From CAZMVY01 sp964653435 (lineage in GTDB: Bacteria; Planctomycetota; Phycisphaerae; UBA1845; PWPN01): 64,000 nucleotides of DNA. Where the stretch lies: NCBI GenBank assembly GCA_964653435.1, contig CAZZFA010000011.1:11023-75022 (forward strand), in the 5' to 3' direction. The stretch's first letter is position 1, and every line of letters starts with the position of its first letter. Made by a program: the position numbers and the translations under genes. Of the stretch, positions 34,205-43,198 are shown piece after piece. The notes below the pieces were generated by a model. It was not told where the DNA came from. It made no database searches and was given only the letters and a program-made list of their open reading frames with translations.

Positions 34205-36976
34205 CGGCTTGTTGCACGCCGGACCGATCGCGACCAGCTTGCCGTTCTCGCGGTTCGTGTAGTAGATGTGCTGCGGCGCAACACCCGGCGTCAGCGGACC
34301 AAGCTGCGGACCGCCGTGCGTGTCGTAGAACCAGTCCACCATGCCCGTGTCGAACGCAAAGATCTGCGGGCTCAGCGGAACGTTGGACGACGCCGACGTC
34401 GCCTCCTGGCGCCACGCCCATCCGTACACGGCGGACATGAACTGCGCCGGATCGATGAACGCGGTCGCCGTCTGGGTCCCGTCAACCGTAACCGTCACGC
34501 TCTGGTTGATCAGGTCGAACGCGTACTCGATATGCTGCCACGTGCCGGCCGTCAGCGGAACCCACGGGCCGCCATTGCCCACCGCGTTGATGCTCTTGTT
34601 CGAATCCCACTGCATGGCATACCAGGCGGTCTCCTGGGCGTCGTACCAGACGTTGTCCGTCAGGTCGCCGCGATACTGGTCCCAGCTCACCGTCACCACG
34701 TTGTCCGTGGTGGTCGGCATGGCCAGCATGCCCTTGATGCCCTTTGTGCCACCGCAACTGCCGTTCGGCTGAATCAGCACGACATTGCCATGGCCGCCGG
34801 ACGTCGGGTCGGCCGCGATCTGGACGGGAGTCCCCTGGCCGCCGGTCCCGTAGTTGTCGTCCTGCCAGTTGTTGGCATCCAGGCTGCCCGTGCCGCCCGG
34901 GTTACCCTGCCCGGCCATGTTGCCCACGGTGTAGCCCTCGAAGCCGGCCGTATCGAAAACGATGCCGCTCACGTCGCCGACAATCTGGAAGTTGTCCACG
35001 AGCAGCGGGCTATCCTGATAGTCCAGGCACGAGGTAATGAGCGTGCCGTCCGTGAGGTTCGCCGCGTAGACGAAGGAGTCCACGAGCGGCCCCCGGTTCG
35101 GGTCGTTGTTCCCGCGCGTCCCGAGGACCATGATGCTCTTGCCGGAAGAGCTCTTATAGAGCCCGCCCAGCAGGCGCTGGTCGCCGTAGTACGGCGTGAA
35201 CTGGTAGTACCCGTCCGACTCAGGCGTGCCGGGGCTGCCGGGCGTACCCGGAATCTGCCCGGTGATGACGAGGTTGTCGATCCAGCACACCTCAGGCCCG
35301 CTGCCGTTGCCCGCATCGTGCGCAAGACCGATATACCAGCCGACGAACTCATTGATCCCGGTGATCGTGATATCGGTATCCACGGCCACGCCGTCATACC
35401 ACGACGACGCCTTGCCCGAGAAGGCGTTCCACTGCATCGTAAGATTGGTCCAGCGGTCCTTGATCGTCGCAGCGGAACCGGCCCCGGCGTTCCAGCCGTT
35501 GGGCATCGTCCCGTTGATATCCCACTGGAGGCCGTAGAGCGGGTTATTGCCGTCGGCCCACCACCAGAGATTCTCGTTCGGCTCCGACGCGCTCTCGCGA
35601 TAGACGTCGAAGCTCACCGTGATGATCGTGTACCCGGCCGCGATCGCATCCGCGAGGGCGTGCTCCATGCTCGATACGTCGCCGCTCGCGTCAGCGACTT
35701 CCAGCCGCACGGCCTGATTGCCTTCGACCTGGTTGCCGCCGGTCGCATCCACGACCTGCGGCGCAATCCCCGTGCCCGCCTGGGCGCCGACCCAGCCGTC
35801 CTGACCGTTCAAAGCACCAAGCGTGAACTTGGGCGCCTCAAACCCCTCGGAATCGTAGAGAACCACCACCGGCCCCGGAGGTCCCGGCTCCACGTACGGC
35901 CGAATGTTCTTATACCGGATGATCTTGCCTTCCGAACCGCCGGCAAGCAGGTCGGTGCCGTTGAAATCGACCGCGGCAAAGTCATAGAAGCCGTCGCCCC
36001 AGCCCGCGAGCGGACGGTAGCCGACCGCTCCCGTGCCGTCCAGATTCCACGCATGGAACGGGAACGTGTCCGCGTCCGGATACGCATGCGTCACGAGCCG
36101 CCCGATGCTCTCGAAGTAATCCACGTGGCTGCGGCCCGTACTGCCGCCCGGCATCGTCCACGCCAGCGAGGCCGTAATGCTCGCGCCGGTCGTGTCCACC
36201 ATGACCGCGTTCATCGCACGGTCCACGTTGTAGTACAGCCCGTGCTTGCCCGCGCCGAACGCATTGGGCACCAGCGTCATCTGCCCGTTCGACCCGGTGC
36301 CAATCGCGAGGCTGCTGCTGCCCAGGACCGCGCCGGTGGCGCTGTCGAGCGCGTAGAACTGCGTCGTGCCGCTCACCGGGTTTCCGAGGATGAAGAGCTT
36401 GCCGTCATAAAGCACCGGCGTGATGTCCGCCTCCGCCGACGGGATGGGCGTCTCCCACACCTGCACACCCGTCGCCTTGCTCAGCGCGATCGCCACCGGG
36501 CCCGCGCCGGTCACCCCCAGCACGTAGCAGCGCCCGCTCGCCCCGCCGTCGCCCACGACAACGCTCGTGTGCCGAAACGTGCCGAGGCCGATAAGCGTCG
36601 AACCGTCCGTCGTACCCTTCCACCGGAGCACGCCCTTCGGCGAGAATGAAGCGACCCGCGCCGTCCCTCCGGTGCCCCCGCCGGTGCTGCTTCGGAAGTA
36701 CAGGTTGCCCGCTTCGTCGAACGTGATCGAGCCCCGGCCGCCCAGCCGGTCGAGACCGATCTCGGCAGAGCGAAGATCGACCTCCCAGTCCTTGACCGCC
36801 CCGGCGTACCATTTGTCACTGAACTTGATCGACGGGTCCGCCGACGACTGCGTCCCGTAGATGTTGCTGTGGACTGTGCCCCACGGCCTGGCTACCTCGT
36901 CCGCGACGACCGCGGCGCACCAGGCGCCCGCCGCCGCCAGACACAACAGAGACAAACCCGTTCGCCACTTCTTCAT
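33992..36976 (-). CDS. Secreted propeller / lectin-like protein with GPNRPP double-repeat tail
   Basis: The 994-residue protein has a signal peptide (TGLSLLCLAAAGAWCAAVVA) and starts at an ATG with AGGAGGTG five bases upstream. Residues 30-370 resemble a PQQ/pyrrolo-quinoline-like beta-propeller (SITFDEAGNLYFRSS, FFYALD-type strands such as TTQFYALDSATGAVLG). Two jelly-roll, lectin-like domains follow; the first (LYDSEGFEAPKFTLGALNGQ to CWIDNLVITG) is clearly homologous to the PEP-CTERM protein at 42443-43198, and the second (VFDTAGFEGYTVGNMAGQG onward) is more distant. The last 70 residues are the double repeat with CFNGPNRPAK twice and a terminal Cys. Ligand and role are unknown; a surface glycan-binding role is a reasonable guess. 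Confidence 0.88.
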   Translation of the reverse strand: MKKWRTGLSLLCLAAAGAWCAAVVADEVARPWGTVHSNIYGTQSSADPSIKFSDKWYAGAVKDWEVDLRSAEIGLDRLGGRGSITFDEAGNLYFRSSTGGGTGGTARVASFSPKGVLRWKGTTDGSTLIGLGTFRHTSVVVGDGGASGRCYVLGVTGAGPVAIALSKATGVQVWETPIPSAEADITPVLYDGKLFILGNPVSGTTQFYALDSATGAVLGSSSLAIGTGSNGQMTLVPNAFGAGKHGLYYNVDRAMNAVMVDTTGASITASLAWTMPGGSTGRSHVDYFESIGRLVTHAYPDADTFPFHAWNLDGTGAVGYRPLAGWGDGFYDFAAVDFNGTDLLAGGSEGKIIRYKNIRPYVEPGPPGPVVVLYDSEGFEAPKFTLGALNGQDGWVGAQAGTGIAPQVVDATGGNQVEGNQAVRLEVADASGDVSSMEHALADAIAAGYTIITVSFDVYRESASEPNENLWWWADGNNPLYGLQWDINGTMPNGWNAGAGSAATIKDRWTNLTMQWNAFSGKASSWYDGVAVDTDITITGINEFVGWYIGLAHDAGNGSGPEVCWIDNLVITGQIPGTPGSPGTPESDGYYQFTPYYGDQRLLGGLYKSSSGKSIMVLGTRGNNDPNRGPLVDSFVYAANLTDGTLITSCLDYQDSPLLVDNFQIVGDVSGIVFDTAGFEGYTVGNMAGQGNPGGTGSLDANNWQDDNYGTGGQGTPVQIAADPTSGGHGNVVLIQPNGSCGGTKGIKGMLAMPTTTDNVVTVSWDQYRGDLTDNVWYDAQETAWYAMQWDSNKSINAVGNGGPWVPLTAGTWQHIEYAFDLINQSVTVTVDGTQTATAFIDPAQFMSAVYGWAWRQEATSASSNVPLSPQIFAFDTGMVDWFYDTHGGPQLGPLTPGVAPQHIYYTNRENGKLVAIGPACNKPPQDLDGDNDVDLADFNVFQACFNGPNRPAKEPSDVRCACVDSEDDGDVDLADFGILQGCFNGPNRPAKCL

Positions 36977-37098
36977 CGGCCACCTCCTCAAAAAAAGATC
37001 CGAAGTCTCCTGGACTCACTGAAAGCCATGCGCCTCTCGCCACGATGGCGGGGGCGTCGGCCTGCTTCTGTTCTTCACCGTCCTCTGTGTCCCGCCCG

Positions 37099-38124
37099 TC
37101 AGTTCAACCTCCAGCCCTTGCGGTTCTTGATCGTGTTCGGCCACTTGTGGAAGCACGTGTAATACGCCGGGTCGATGTCCCGCAGTTCCGGATGGCTGGC
37201 GTTGGGACTCTTGCCATTGTAGTTGTCATCCCAGGCCCCCGAAGCCAGCGGATAGGTCGTCTTGGTAAACCGCGTCTGTTCGTTGATGTCGAGGGCGTTC
37301 TCCGACGCGCCCATCTGGATGAACGTGTGCTCCCCGCCTCGCCAGAAGAACTTGTCCCCCGTCCGCAGGCCCCGCAGTTTCCCCGCCCGGTAACGATCCG
37401 ACATGTCCACATAGGCCGGCCGTACGCTGGAATCCCGGAACAACACCTGCGATCCCGGATGCTGCCTCGTCCCGTGGCGCCAGGCCACGCCGTTCGAGCC
37501 CCAGTAGGGATCGTCAAACCGGTTGGTCAGCAGCGCCTGGGCGCAGAACCCATGGGCCCACGTCCACCAGCCGTCCGTCGCCATCACCAGGTTGCTCGGC
37601 CGGCGGTCGAAGCTGAAGTCCATATCGCCCGTAAACGTCCCGCCGCCGTAGGCGCTGAAAACCACGTTGATGGCGTAACTGTAGTCCGCGCCGTACGTGG
37701 GCCCCCCGCCGCGCGGCACCGGCGCCAGCGACGTCGGATACCGGAACGACCACGCAACGCCCCGCTGTTGATTGATCGGATCGGGCTTGCGGTCCGACGG
37801 GCAATAGCCGGCGTTGAAGTCCTGCGTGTACTTGCGGACGAACAGGATATCGACCCAGGTCGCCATCCAGCCGAAGTGAGCGAGGCTCGTGTCATTCGCC
37901 ACGTTCCCGTCGTCATGGGCAGGATAGGCTTTGTACTCGTTGTAGCACATCGTCAACCCGATGCCGAGCTGCCGCAGATTGGACCCGCACTGGACGAACT
38001 TGGCCTGCTGGCGGGCGCTGGCCAGCGACGGCAACAGGATGGAAACCAGCAGCGCGATGATCGCCACAACGACCAGCAGCTCGATCAGCGTAAATGCGTC
38101 TCTCGTTTGTCGGTGCGTTCTCAT
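37099..38124 (-). CDS. Prepilin-like protein (planctomycete DUF1559-like)
   Basis: The 341-residue protein starts with a pseudopilin signal (RDAFTLIELLVVVAIIALLV), again with Ala before the Phe, and continues ILLPSLASARQQAKFVQC as in this family. The C-terminal H-X9-DG signature is degenerate: HPGSQVLFRDSS has eight residues and Ser instead of Gly. GAGGA lies upstream of the ATG at 38124. It is 95 bases downstream of the zinc-ribbon gene on the same strand, a likely two-gene unit. Processing by a prepilin peptidase and assembly in a type II/IV-like structure is expected from the family. Confidence 0.88.
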   Translation of the reverse strand: MRTHRQTRDAFTLIELLVVVAIIALLVSILLPSLASARQQAKFVQCGSNLRQLGIGLTMCYNEYKAYPAHDDGNVANDTSLAHFGWMATWVDILFVRKYTQDFNAGYCPSDRKPDPINQQRGVAWSFRYPTSLAPVPRGGGPTYGADYSYAINVVFSAYGGGTFTGDMDFSFDRRPSNLVMATDGWWTWAHGFCAQALLTNRFDDPYWGSNGVAWRHGTRQHPGSQVLFRDSSVRPAYVDMSDRYRAGKLRGLRTGDKFFWRGGEHTFIQMGASENALDINEQTRFTKTTYPLASGAWDDNYNGKSPNASHPELRDIDPAYYTCFHKWPNTIKNRKGWRLN

Positions 38125-38219
38125 GGCCGTCCTCGCTGTCCTGCAGATCCCCCGCTCCTTGCCGGCGGGGAACCGTGTGATCTTCGTGACCTTCTTCCGC
38201 GTCCGCCCGCACCCGTGCG

Positions 38220-38573
38220 CTACCGGGGGATCGCGGCCCCAACCTCTTGGCTTCCGCACTTCGGGCACGTCGGGATCATCGGCGGCCTCGGCGGGTCGCC
38301 GGACAGAGGCGGCAGGAAGATGTTGCCGCACTTGTGGCACTCCGCCATCGCCCAGGCCTCCTGCTTGCCGCACTTCGGACACTTGTACGGCGGCACGTCC
38401 GACACCTCCAGCGCCACGTTCGACTGGGCCCCGCATGCGCGACACATGACCAGGGCGTTGTAACTGGTCCGACTCGTGATGTCGTTCGCCGCCCCGCGTG
38501 ACCGCACGACGTAGATAACCACCGCCGCGAGGATCAACGCGATCGACGTACCGATTTTGGCCGACTTGCTCAC
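38220..38573 (-). CDS. Membrane-anchored double zinc-ribbon protein
   Basis: The 117-residue protein has one N-terminal membrane helix (IGTSIALILAAVVIYVV) and four Cys knuckles: CRAC, CPKC, CHKC and CPKC. These can form two zinc ribbons on the cytoplasmic or periplasmic side. I do not recognise a named family. It immediately precedes a prepilin gene, so it may serve in pilin expression or assembly; this comes only from position. The high Cys content in such a short protein makes a structural zinc role near certain. Confidence 0.8.
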   Translation of the reverse strand: MSKSAKIGTSIALILAAVVIYVVRSRGAANDITSRTSYNALVMCRACGAQSNVALEVSDVPPYKCPKCGKQEAWAMAECHKCGNIFLPPLSGDPPRPPMIPTCPKCGSQEVGAAIPR

Positions 38574-38899
38574 GACACGCCCGCCATCCGAACAGACCCA
38601 TCCTGGATGTGGTCAGCCCGCCTTCCGGAGGCGCTCAGGACTTGCAGACCCGAACGGACACATCCTTCGTATGCCGTTCTGCCCGACGCCGCCGGCGACG
38701 AGCCTGCACGCACGGGGCCGCGACAGGACGACAGCCACGGGCCGGTACGCGCGAACCTCGCACCCGAAAGGCCAGAAGCCCGCTGACTCTCTAGCTCACT
38801 ATATACTCTATCACACCGGCCGCCCAGTTTCGTAGAGCGATTTGCGTCTTTTTTTTCCTGGATTGCGCCCGATCGGCGAGCCGCATGCGATAACCCAAG
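38574..38899. other. Intergenic region
   Basis: It lies between the starts/ends of two minus-strand genes. It contains an AT-rich stretch around 38798-38815 (TATATACT) that could hold the -10 of the zinc-ribbon operon on the minus strand, and an eight-T run at 38849-38856. No gene is seen. Confidence 0.3.
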
Positions 38900-40060
38900 T
38901 TACCGAACGGGATTCCGCGCTCGGCGCCGGTAGGCGGTCGGACAAGTATCCAGCTCTTTCCGGAAGAGCTCGGCCAGTTGTTTTTGTGACGTAAATCCAG
39001 ATGCGGCAGCGACTTCGGAAATAGACATGCCCGTTGTCGCCAATAGCTCCTTGGCCCTCTCCAATCTCAGACGTCGGATCTCCTCAAGCAGGGACCGGCC
39101 CAGCAGGCGCCGGCTTGCCTTTTCCAGCGTTCGCCTCGCCACCGGCACCGCGCGAAGCACATCCGCCACCCGGACGCCGTCGCAGGCGTGCTCCCGCAGG
39201 TACTGAAACGCCGCGGCGATCATCGGATCCTCGGCGGCGAACATGAACGACGACTGCCGCTTGACCACGCCGCGCGGCGCGACCACGATCGGCTCGTCCG
39301 GTATTCCCTTCTCGCCCTCGATAAGCCGCCGAAGAAGCGCCGCCCCCTCATACCCGATGCGCCGGGCGTTCAGGTCCACGCTGGAGAGGGGGGGATTGGA
39401 GAAGTCGCAGATCAGTTCATCGTTGTCGACCCCCACGATGGCGAAGTCCTGCGGCACGCGATAGCCGATCCGGGTGCACAGGTGGATCACACTTGCGGCA
39501 CGAACGTCATTGGCGGCAAAGATCGCGGCGGGCCGGGGCAGCGTCGCCAGCCACTGCTCGATGTGGCTCATCTCCACGCGGTAGTTTTCCTCGCGGTCAT
39601 CCTGAAAGACCGACGGGTAGATATTGACTTCGAAATGGGCCGCCTCGATCGCCCGGCAGAAGCCGGCGCACCGCTTGTCGGAGTACCACAGACCGCGATA
39701 GCCGCAATAGGCAAAGTGCCGCACGCCGCAGGAGAGCAGGTGTTCCGCCGCCAGGCGCCCCACCTCCTCGTTGTCGGGCATCACGCGGGGCCCGGGACCG
39801 CGGTGAACGTCGGCGATCGCCACCCAGGGCACCTGCGCCCGCAACGGAAGGGGGGGCATGTCGCCCTTCGACTCGATGGCGATGATCCCGTCGCACGGCC
39901 CCAGACGGGAAAGCAGGCTCGAACTGCTGATCCGCCACGGATCCGTCGTGAACCGCCAACCGGGACACGTGCGGCCGAAGTCGGCGATCCCACGCAGGAC
40001 TTCACGTCCGTAATGAAAGCTCGGCAGAATGAGCACGCCGATCTGTCGTTCGCGCCTCAT
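38900..40060 (-). CDS. XylR-type transcription regulator (LacI-like sensor fused to AraC DNA-binding domain)
   Basis: The 386-residue protein has an N-terminal periplasmic-binding-like sensor (IGVLILPSFHYGREVLRGIADF, VPQDFAIVGVDNDELICDFSNP and SSVDLNARRIGYEGA), then a C-terminal AraC domain with two helix-turn-helix motifs, the second around SISEVAAASGFTSQKQLAELFRK. This is the architecture of XylR of E. coli, a sugar-responsive activator. The ATG at 40060 is preferred over an upstream GTG at 40108, as the sensor homology starts there. It is divergent from the GH127 gene, 296 bases away, which is the likely target. The effector sugar cannot be deduced. Confidence 0.93.
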   Translation of the reverse strand: MRRERQIGVLILPSFHYGREVLRGIADFGRTCPGWRFTTDPWRISSSSLLSRLGPCDGIIAIESKGDMPPLPLRAQVPWVAIADVHRGPGPRVMPDNEEVGRLAAEHLLSCGVRHFAYCGYRGLWYSDKRCAGFCRAIEAAHFEVNIYPSVFQDDREENYRVEMSHIEQWLATLPRPAAIFAANDVRAASVIHLCTRIGYRVPQDFAIVGVDNDELICDFSNPPLSSVDLNARRIGYEGAALLRRLIEGEKGIPDEPIVVAPRGVVKRQSSFMFAAEDPMIAAAFQYLREHACDGVRVADVLRAVPVARRTLEKASRRLLGRSLLEEIRRLRLERAKELLATTGMSISEVAAASGFTSQKQLAELFRKELDTCPTAYRRRARNPVR

Positions 40061-40312
40061 CGCAATGATCCCGGCCGCCGCCGGCCACAAATGGGAAGCG
40101 GCCGTCACGAAGCCACACTACCGCGTCTCGGCCAGGGTCGCAATCGCATCAACCGTCGTCCGACGGCAAGCGCGGCCCGGCCTGGTCTGTTCCCATAGTA
40201 CCGCGGTTTCCGCTCGCGGCGGTACGCCCATGCGGCGCGGACCACATCGCCACGACGTGGTTCGCAACCCGCCCGACGACGCGCCGTGTCCTGTTCGGGC
40301 GGATACGGGGGG

Positions 40313-40342
40313 TTGGCAATGCGGCCCCTTGCTGCGTATCGT
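40313..40342 (+). promoter_or_regulatory. Candidate promoter of the GH127 gene
   Basis: TTGGCA (40313-40318), 18 bases and TATCGT (40337-40342) precede the GTG start by about 15 bases. The short leader and the divergent regulator gene make this region the probable control site. Confidence 0.3.
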
Positions 40343-40356
40343 CTCCGGAACGTATT

Positions 40357-42270
40357 GTGTCCGGAGTAAGGGCAGAAGACGTGGAATGCGAATACCCATG
40401 CAATCGTCCCCCCTTGCGGCAGGGGCCTTTTGTTGCGCTGCCGCTCGGGGCCGTCCGCCCGCTCGGGTGGTTGCGGGATCAACTGGTCCTGCAGGCCGAC
40501 GGCCTGGCCGGTCATCTTGACGAGGTCTGGCCGGACCTTACCCGCTCGGCGTGGCGCGGCGGCGACGGTGACGGCTGGGAACGCGGACCGTATTACCTGG
40601 ACGGTCTCGTGCCCCTGGCCTGGGTGCTGCGCGACCCGCGGCTCATCACGAAGGCGACGGCGTACATGGAATGGGTCCTGGCGAGCGGGCGGCCGGACGG
40701 ATGGTTCGGCCCCGCCGGAAACGCCGACCGCTGGCCGCTGGCCGTCGCCATGAAGGCCCTTACGCAGTATCACGAAGCAACTGGCGACCCGCGCGTACCG
40801 ACGCTCCTGCGAAACTACTTCCGCTACCTCGAGCAATCACCGCCCGATTGGCCGGAGACGGAGTGGCGAGGCGTCCGCGCCGCCGAGAACGCCCTCACCG
40901 CCTATTGGCTCTACAACCGCACAGGCGAGGCCCCTTTCCTGACGGTCGCCCGGACCATTCGCGCAACGAGCTTCGACTGGGCGTCGTTCTTCCTGGATTT
41001 CCCGTATCCGCTGCACGCCATTCCCAGGCCCTTCCGGTTTCTCCATCAGACGCACGTCGTGAACCTGGCGATGGCCATCCGCGCGCCGGGGCTCTGGTAC
41101 GTGCTGACCCAAGACGAACGCTACCGCGAGGCGGTCTATCGCGGCATCGCCGCCCTTGACGAACATCACGGCCAGGTCGGCGGGCGCTTCAGCGGGGACG
41201 AGCACCTCTCCGGCCGGCACCCCAGCCAGGGCACCGAGCTCTGCGCCGTGGTCGAGTACATGTTCTCCCTCGAGATCCTCATGGAAACGCTCGGCGACGC
41301 GGCGTTCGCCGATCGGCTCGAAATGCTTGCGTATAACGCCCTGCCGGGTACATGCACGCCGGACGGATGGGCCCATCAGTACGATCAGCAGGCCAACCAG
41401 GTGCTCGTGTCCGTTGCCCCGCGCCGCTGGAGCAACAACGGCGACGACTCGAACATCTACGGGCTTGAGCCGAACTTCGGCTGCTGCACGGCCAATATGC
41501 ACCAGGGCTGGCCGAAGTTCGTCGCCCACATGTGGATGGCTACCGGAGACGGCGGGCTTGCGGCGATCGCCTACGGGCCGAGTCGCGTGACCGCGAAGGT
41601 GGCCGGGGGCGTCGAGGCCGTGATTTCGGAGGAGACCGACTACCCGTTCGACGGCCGCATTCGGCTGACGGTGGAGGTCCAGCGCCCGGCGTCATTTCCG
41701 CTTCATCTCCGCATTCCGGCGTGGGCGGACGGGGCCACCGTGACGATCGGCGACGATACCGTCGGCGTCACCCCCGGCGCCTTCACGGTGCTGAATCGTA
41801 CGTGGAAACCGGGCGAGGTCGTGACGCTGACGCTGCCGATGCGGTTGCGAACGGAAACCCGCTACAACAACTCGATCTCGATCCTGCGCGGCCCGCTTGT
41901 TTTCTCACTCAAGATCGGAGAACGATTCGTTCCGCTCAAGAGACATCACGAGAGCCTGCCCGCGATCGATTGGGAAGTCCACCCGACCACGCCGTGGAAC
42001 TACGGCCTGGTGCTTGATCGGACGGCACCGCAGCAGGACATTTCCGTGGCAACGCGGCCGGTCGGCAGGATCCCCTTCGCACAGCAGGATGCCCCCGTAG
42101 TCCTGCAGGCCCGGGGTCGGCGCATACCGCAATGGCAGCTCGTCGACAACTCGGCGGATGCCCCGCCGCTCAGTCCCGTCGCCTCCGCCGAGCCGATCGA
42201 AACGGTGGAACTGATCCCGTACGGATGCACGCGGCTGCGCGTGACGGAGTTCCCGGTCACGAGAGAGTGA
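40357..42270 (+). CDS. GH127-family glycoside hydrolase (beta-L-arabinofuranosidase type)
   Basis: The 637-residue protein matches GH127/DUF1680: PLGAVRPLGWLRDQL near the N terminus, the (alpha/alpha)6 barrel, GTELCAVVEYMFS containing the conserved Glu and Cys, and FGCCTANMHQGWPKF containing the Cys pair that includes the catalytic Cys nucleophile held by zinc in characterised members. A beta-sandwich follows (RIPAWADGATVTI). Possible starts are GTG at 40357 and GTG at 40381; the latter has a purine-rich AAGGGCAG upstream. No signal peptide is seen, so it acts in the cytoplasm or by another route. It probably removes beta-linked arabinofuranose or a related sugar from imported glycosides. Confidence 0.92.
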   Translation: MSGVRAEDVECEYPCNRPPLRQGPFVALPLGAVRPLGWLRDQLVLQADGLAGHLDEVWPDLTRSAWRGGDGDGWERGPYYLDGLVPLAWVLRDPRLITKATAYMEWVLASGRPDGWFGPAGNADRWPLAVAMKALTQYHEATGDPRVPTLLRNYFRYLEQSPPDWPETEWRGVRAAENALTAYWLYNRTGEAPFLTVARTIRATSFDWASFFLDFPYPLHAIPRPFRFLHQTHVVNLAMAIRAPGLWYVLTQDERYREAVYRGIAALDEHHGQVGGRFSGDEHLSGRHPSQGTELCAVVEYMFSLEILMETLGDAAFADRLEMLAYNALPGTCTPDGWAHQYDQQANQVLVSVAPRRWSNNGDDSNIYGLEPNFGCCTANMHQGWPKFVAHMWMATGDGGLAAIAYGPSRVTAKVAGGVEAVISEETDYPFDGRIRLTVEVQRPASFPLHLRIPAWADGATVTIGDDTVGVTPGAFTVLNRTWKPGEVVTLTLPMRLRTETRYNNSISILRGPLVFSLKIGERFVPLKRHHESLPAIDWEVHPTTPWNYGLVLDRTAPQQDISVATRPVGRIPFAQQDAPVVLQARGRRIPQWQLVDNSADAPPLSPVASAEPIETVELIPYGCTRLRVTEFPVTRE

Positions 42271-42368
42271 TCCCGCGGCCCGGGCCTCGTCTGCAACTCC
42301 ATCGGGAGGCATCCCGCCCGCCGGCCGTGCGGCGCGGCCTCGACCGCCGACGCGACGACAAACAAGAA

Positions 42369-42400
42369 CGAGCCCCGGTCGTCGAAACGGCCGGGGCTCG
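42369..42400 (-). terminator. Rho-independent terminator of the PEP-CTERM gene
   Basis: A perfect 10-bp stem CGAGCCCCGG (42369-42378) / CCGGGGCTCG (42391-42400) with a 12-base loop is followed on the minus strand by TTCTTGTTTG. It can also stop plus-strand readthrough from the GH127 gene. Confidence 0.65.
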
Positions 42401-42442
42401 ACATCCAGACTCTGATTCGGTCGGCTTGTTCCGCTCCCCGGC

Positions 42443-43198
42443 TCAGCGGCGGCGGCGAATGACCGCCAGGCCGCCCAGCGCGAGCAGCGCCAACGATGCC
42501 GGCTCGGGCACCGCCGTGATCACGAAGTTGTCGATCCAGGCCACCTCGGGACCGGTGCCGGTCGCCTCATCATGGCCCAGATAGATCGACCAGCCCGTCA
42601 GCGCGGTGATGTCCGTGATCGGAATCCCATTGTCAACCAGGTTGCCATCGTACCACGAATACGCCTTCAACTGCTGGAAGTCCCACACCATCGTTACGTT
42701 GGCATAGCGCCCGGTGATGGTCACGGCCGAACCGGCGCCCGGATTCCAGCCGTGCGGCAGGGTCTGGCCCGGGTTGCCCACGGCGGCGTCCCACTGCAGG
42801 CCGTACGTCGGCGTACCGGCGTCCCACCACCACCACCACAGGTTCGACAGCCAGGGACTCTCCTCGCGGTAGATATCGAAGCTCACCGTCACGATCTGGC
42901 CCGCAAGACTGATCGCCGGGATCGCGTGATCCATGGACGAAGAGGCCCCCTGAACATCGGGGATCTCGAGGCGAACGGCCTGCTGCCCGAGGACGGGGTC
43001 GGGGGCGCCCACCACCATCGGCGCCGCTCCGCCACCGCCACCGCCGGCAGTCCAGGCGTCCTGCCCCGCCAGAGGACCGGTGGCGAACGTCGGCGCCTCA
43101 AAGCCGTTCGAGTCGTACAACGTTACGGCTGAGGCGGCGCCCGCCAGGCCAAGGACGACCAGCCCCAGCGCCATCGCGGGAACGATACGGAATCTCAT
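42443..43198 (-). CDS. PEP-CTERM protein with lectin-like jelly-roll
   Basis: The 251-residue protein has a signal peptide (RIVPAMALGLVVLGLAGAASA), one jelly-roll-like domain (LYDSNGFEAPTFATGPLAGQ to AWIDNFVIT), and a complete PEP-CTERM sorting signal: VPEPASLALLALGGLAVIRRRR in parts VPEP, a hydrophobic helix and an Arg cluster. Such signals are cut by an exosortase (EpsH/XrtA type), which anchors or releases the protein; none is encoded in the window. A perfect Shine-Dalgarno AAAGGAGG precedes the ATG at 43198. The domain is homologous to one in the tailed protein at 33992-36976. Its ligand is unknown. Confidence 0.93.
   Translation of the reverse strand: MRFRIVPAMALGLVVLGLAGAASAVTLYDSNGFEAPTFATGPLAGQDAWTAGGGGGGAAPMVVGAPDPVLGQQAVRLEIPDVQGASSSMDHAIPAISLAGQIVTVSFDIYREESPWLSNLWWWWWDAGTPTYGLQWDAAVGNPGQTLPHGWNPGAGSAVTITGRYANVTMVWDFQQLKAYSWYDGNLVDNGIPITDITALTGWSIYLGHDEATGTGPEVAWIDNFVITAVPEPASLALLALGGLAVIRRRR

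Noticed and set aside
31823..36649. A very long plus-strand open frame (about 1600 codons) across the glycosidase and propeller genes
   Set aside because: It is antisense to two genes with clear families and signal peptides. Its composition (Arg, His, Val, Pro) is that of the complement of high-GC coding DNA.
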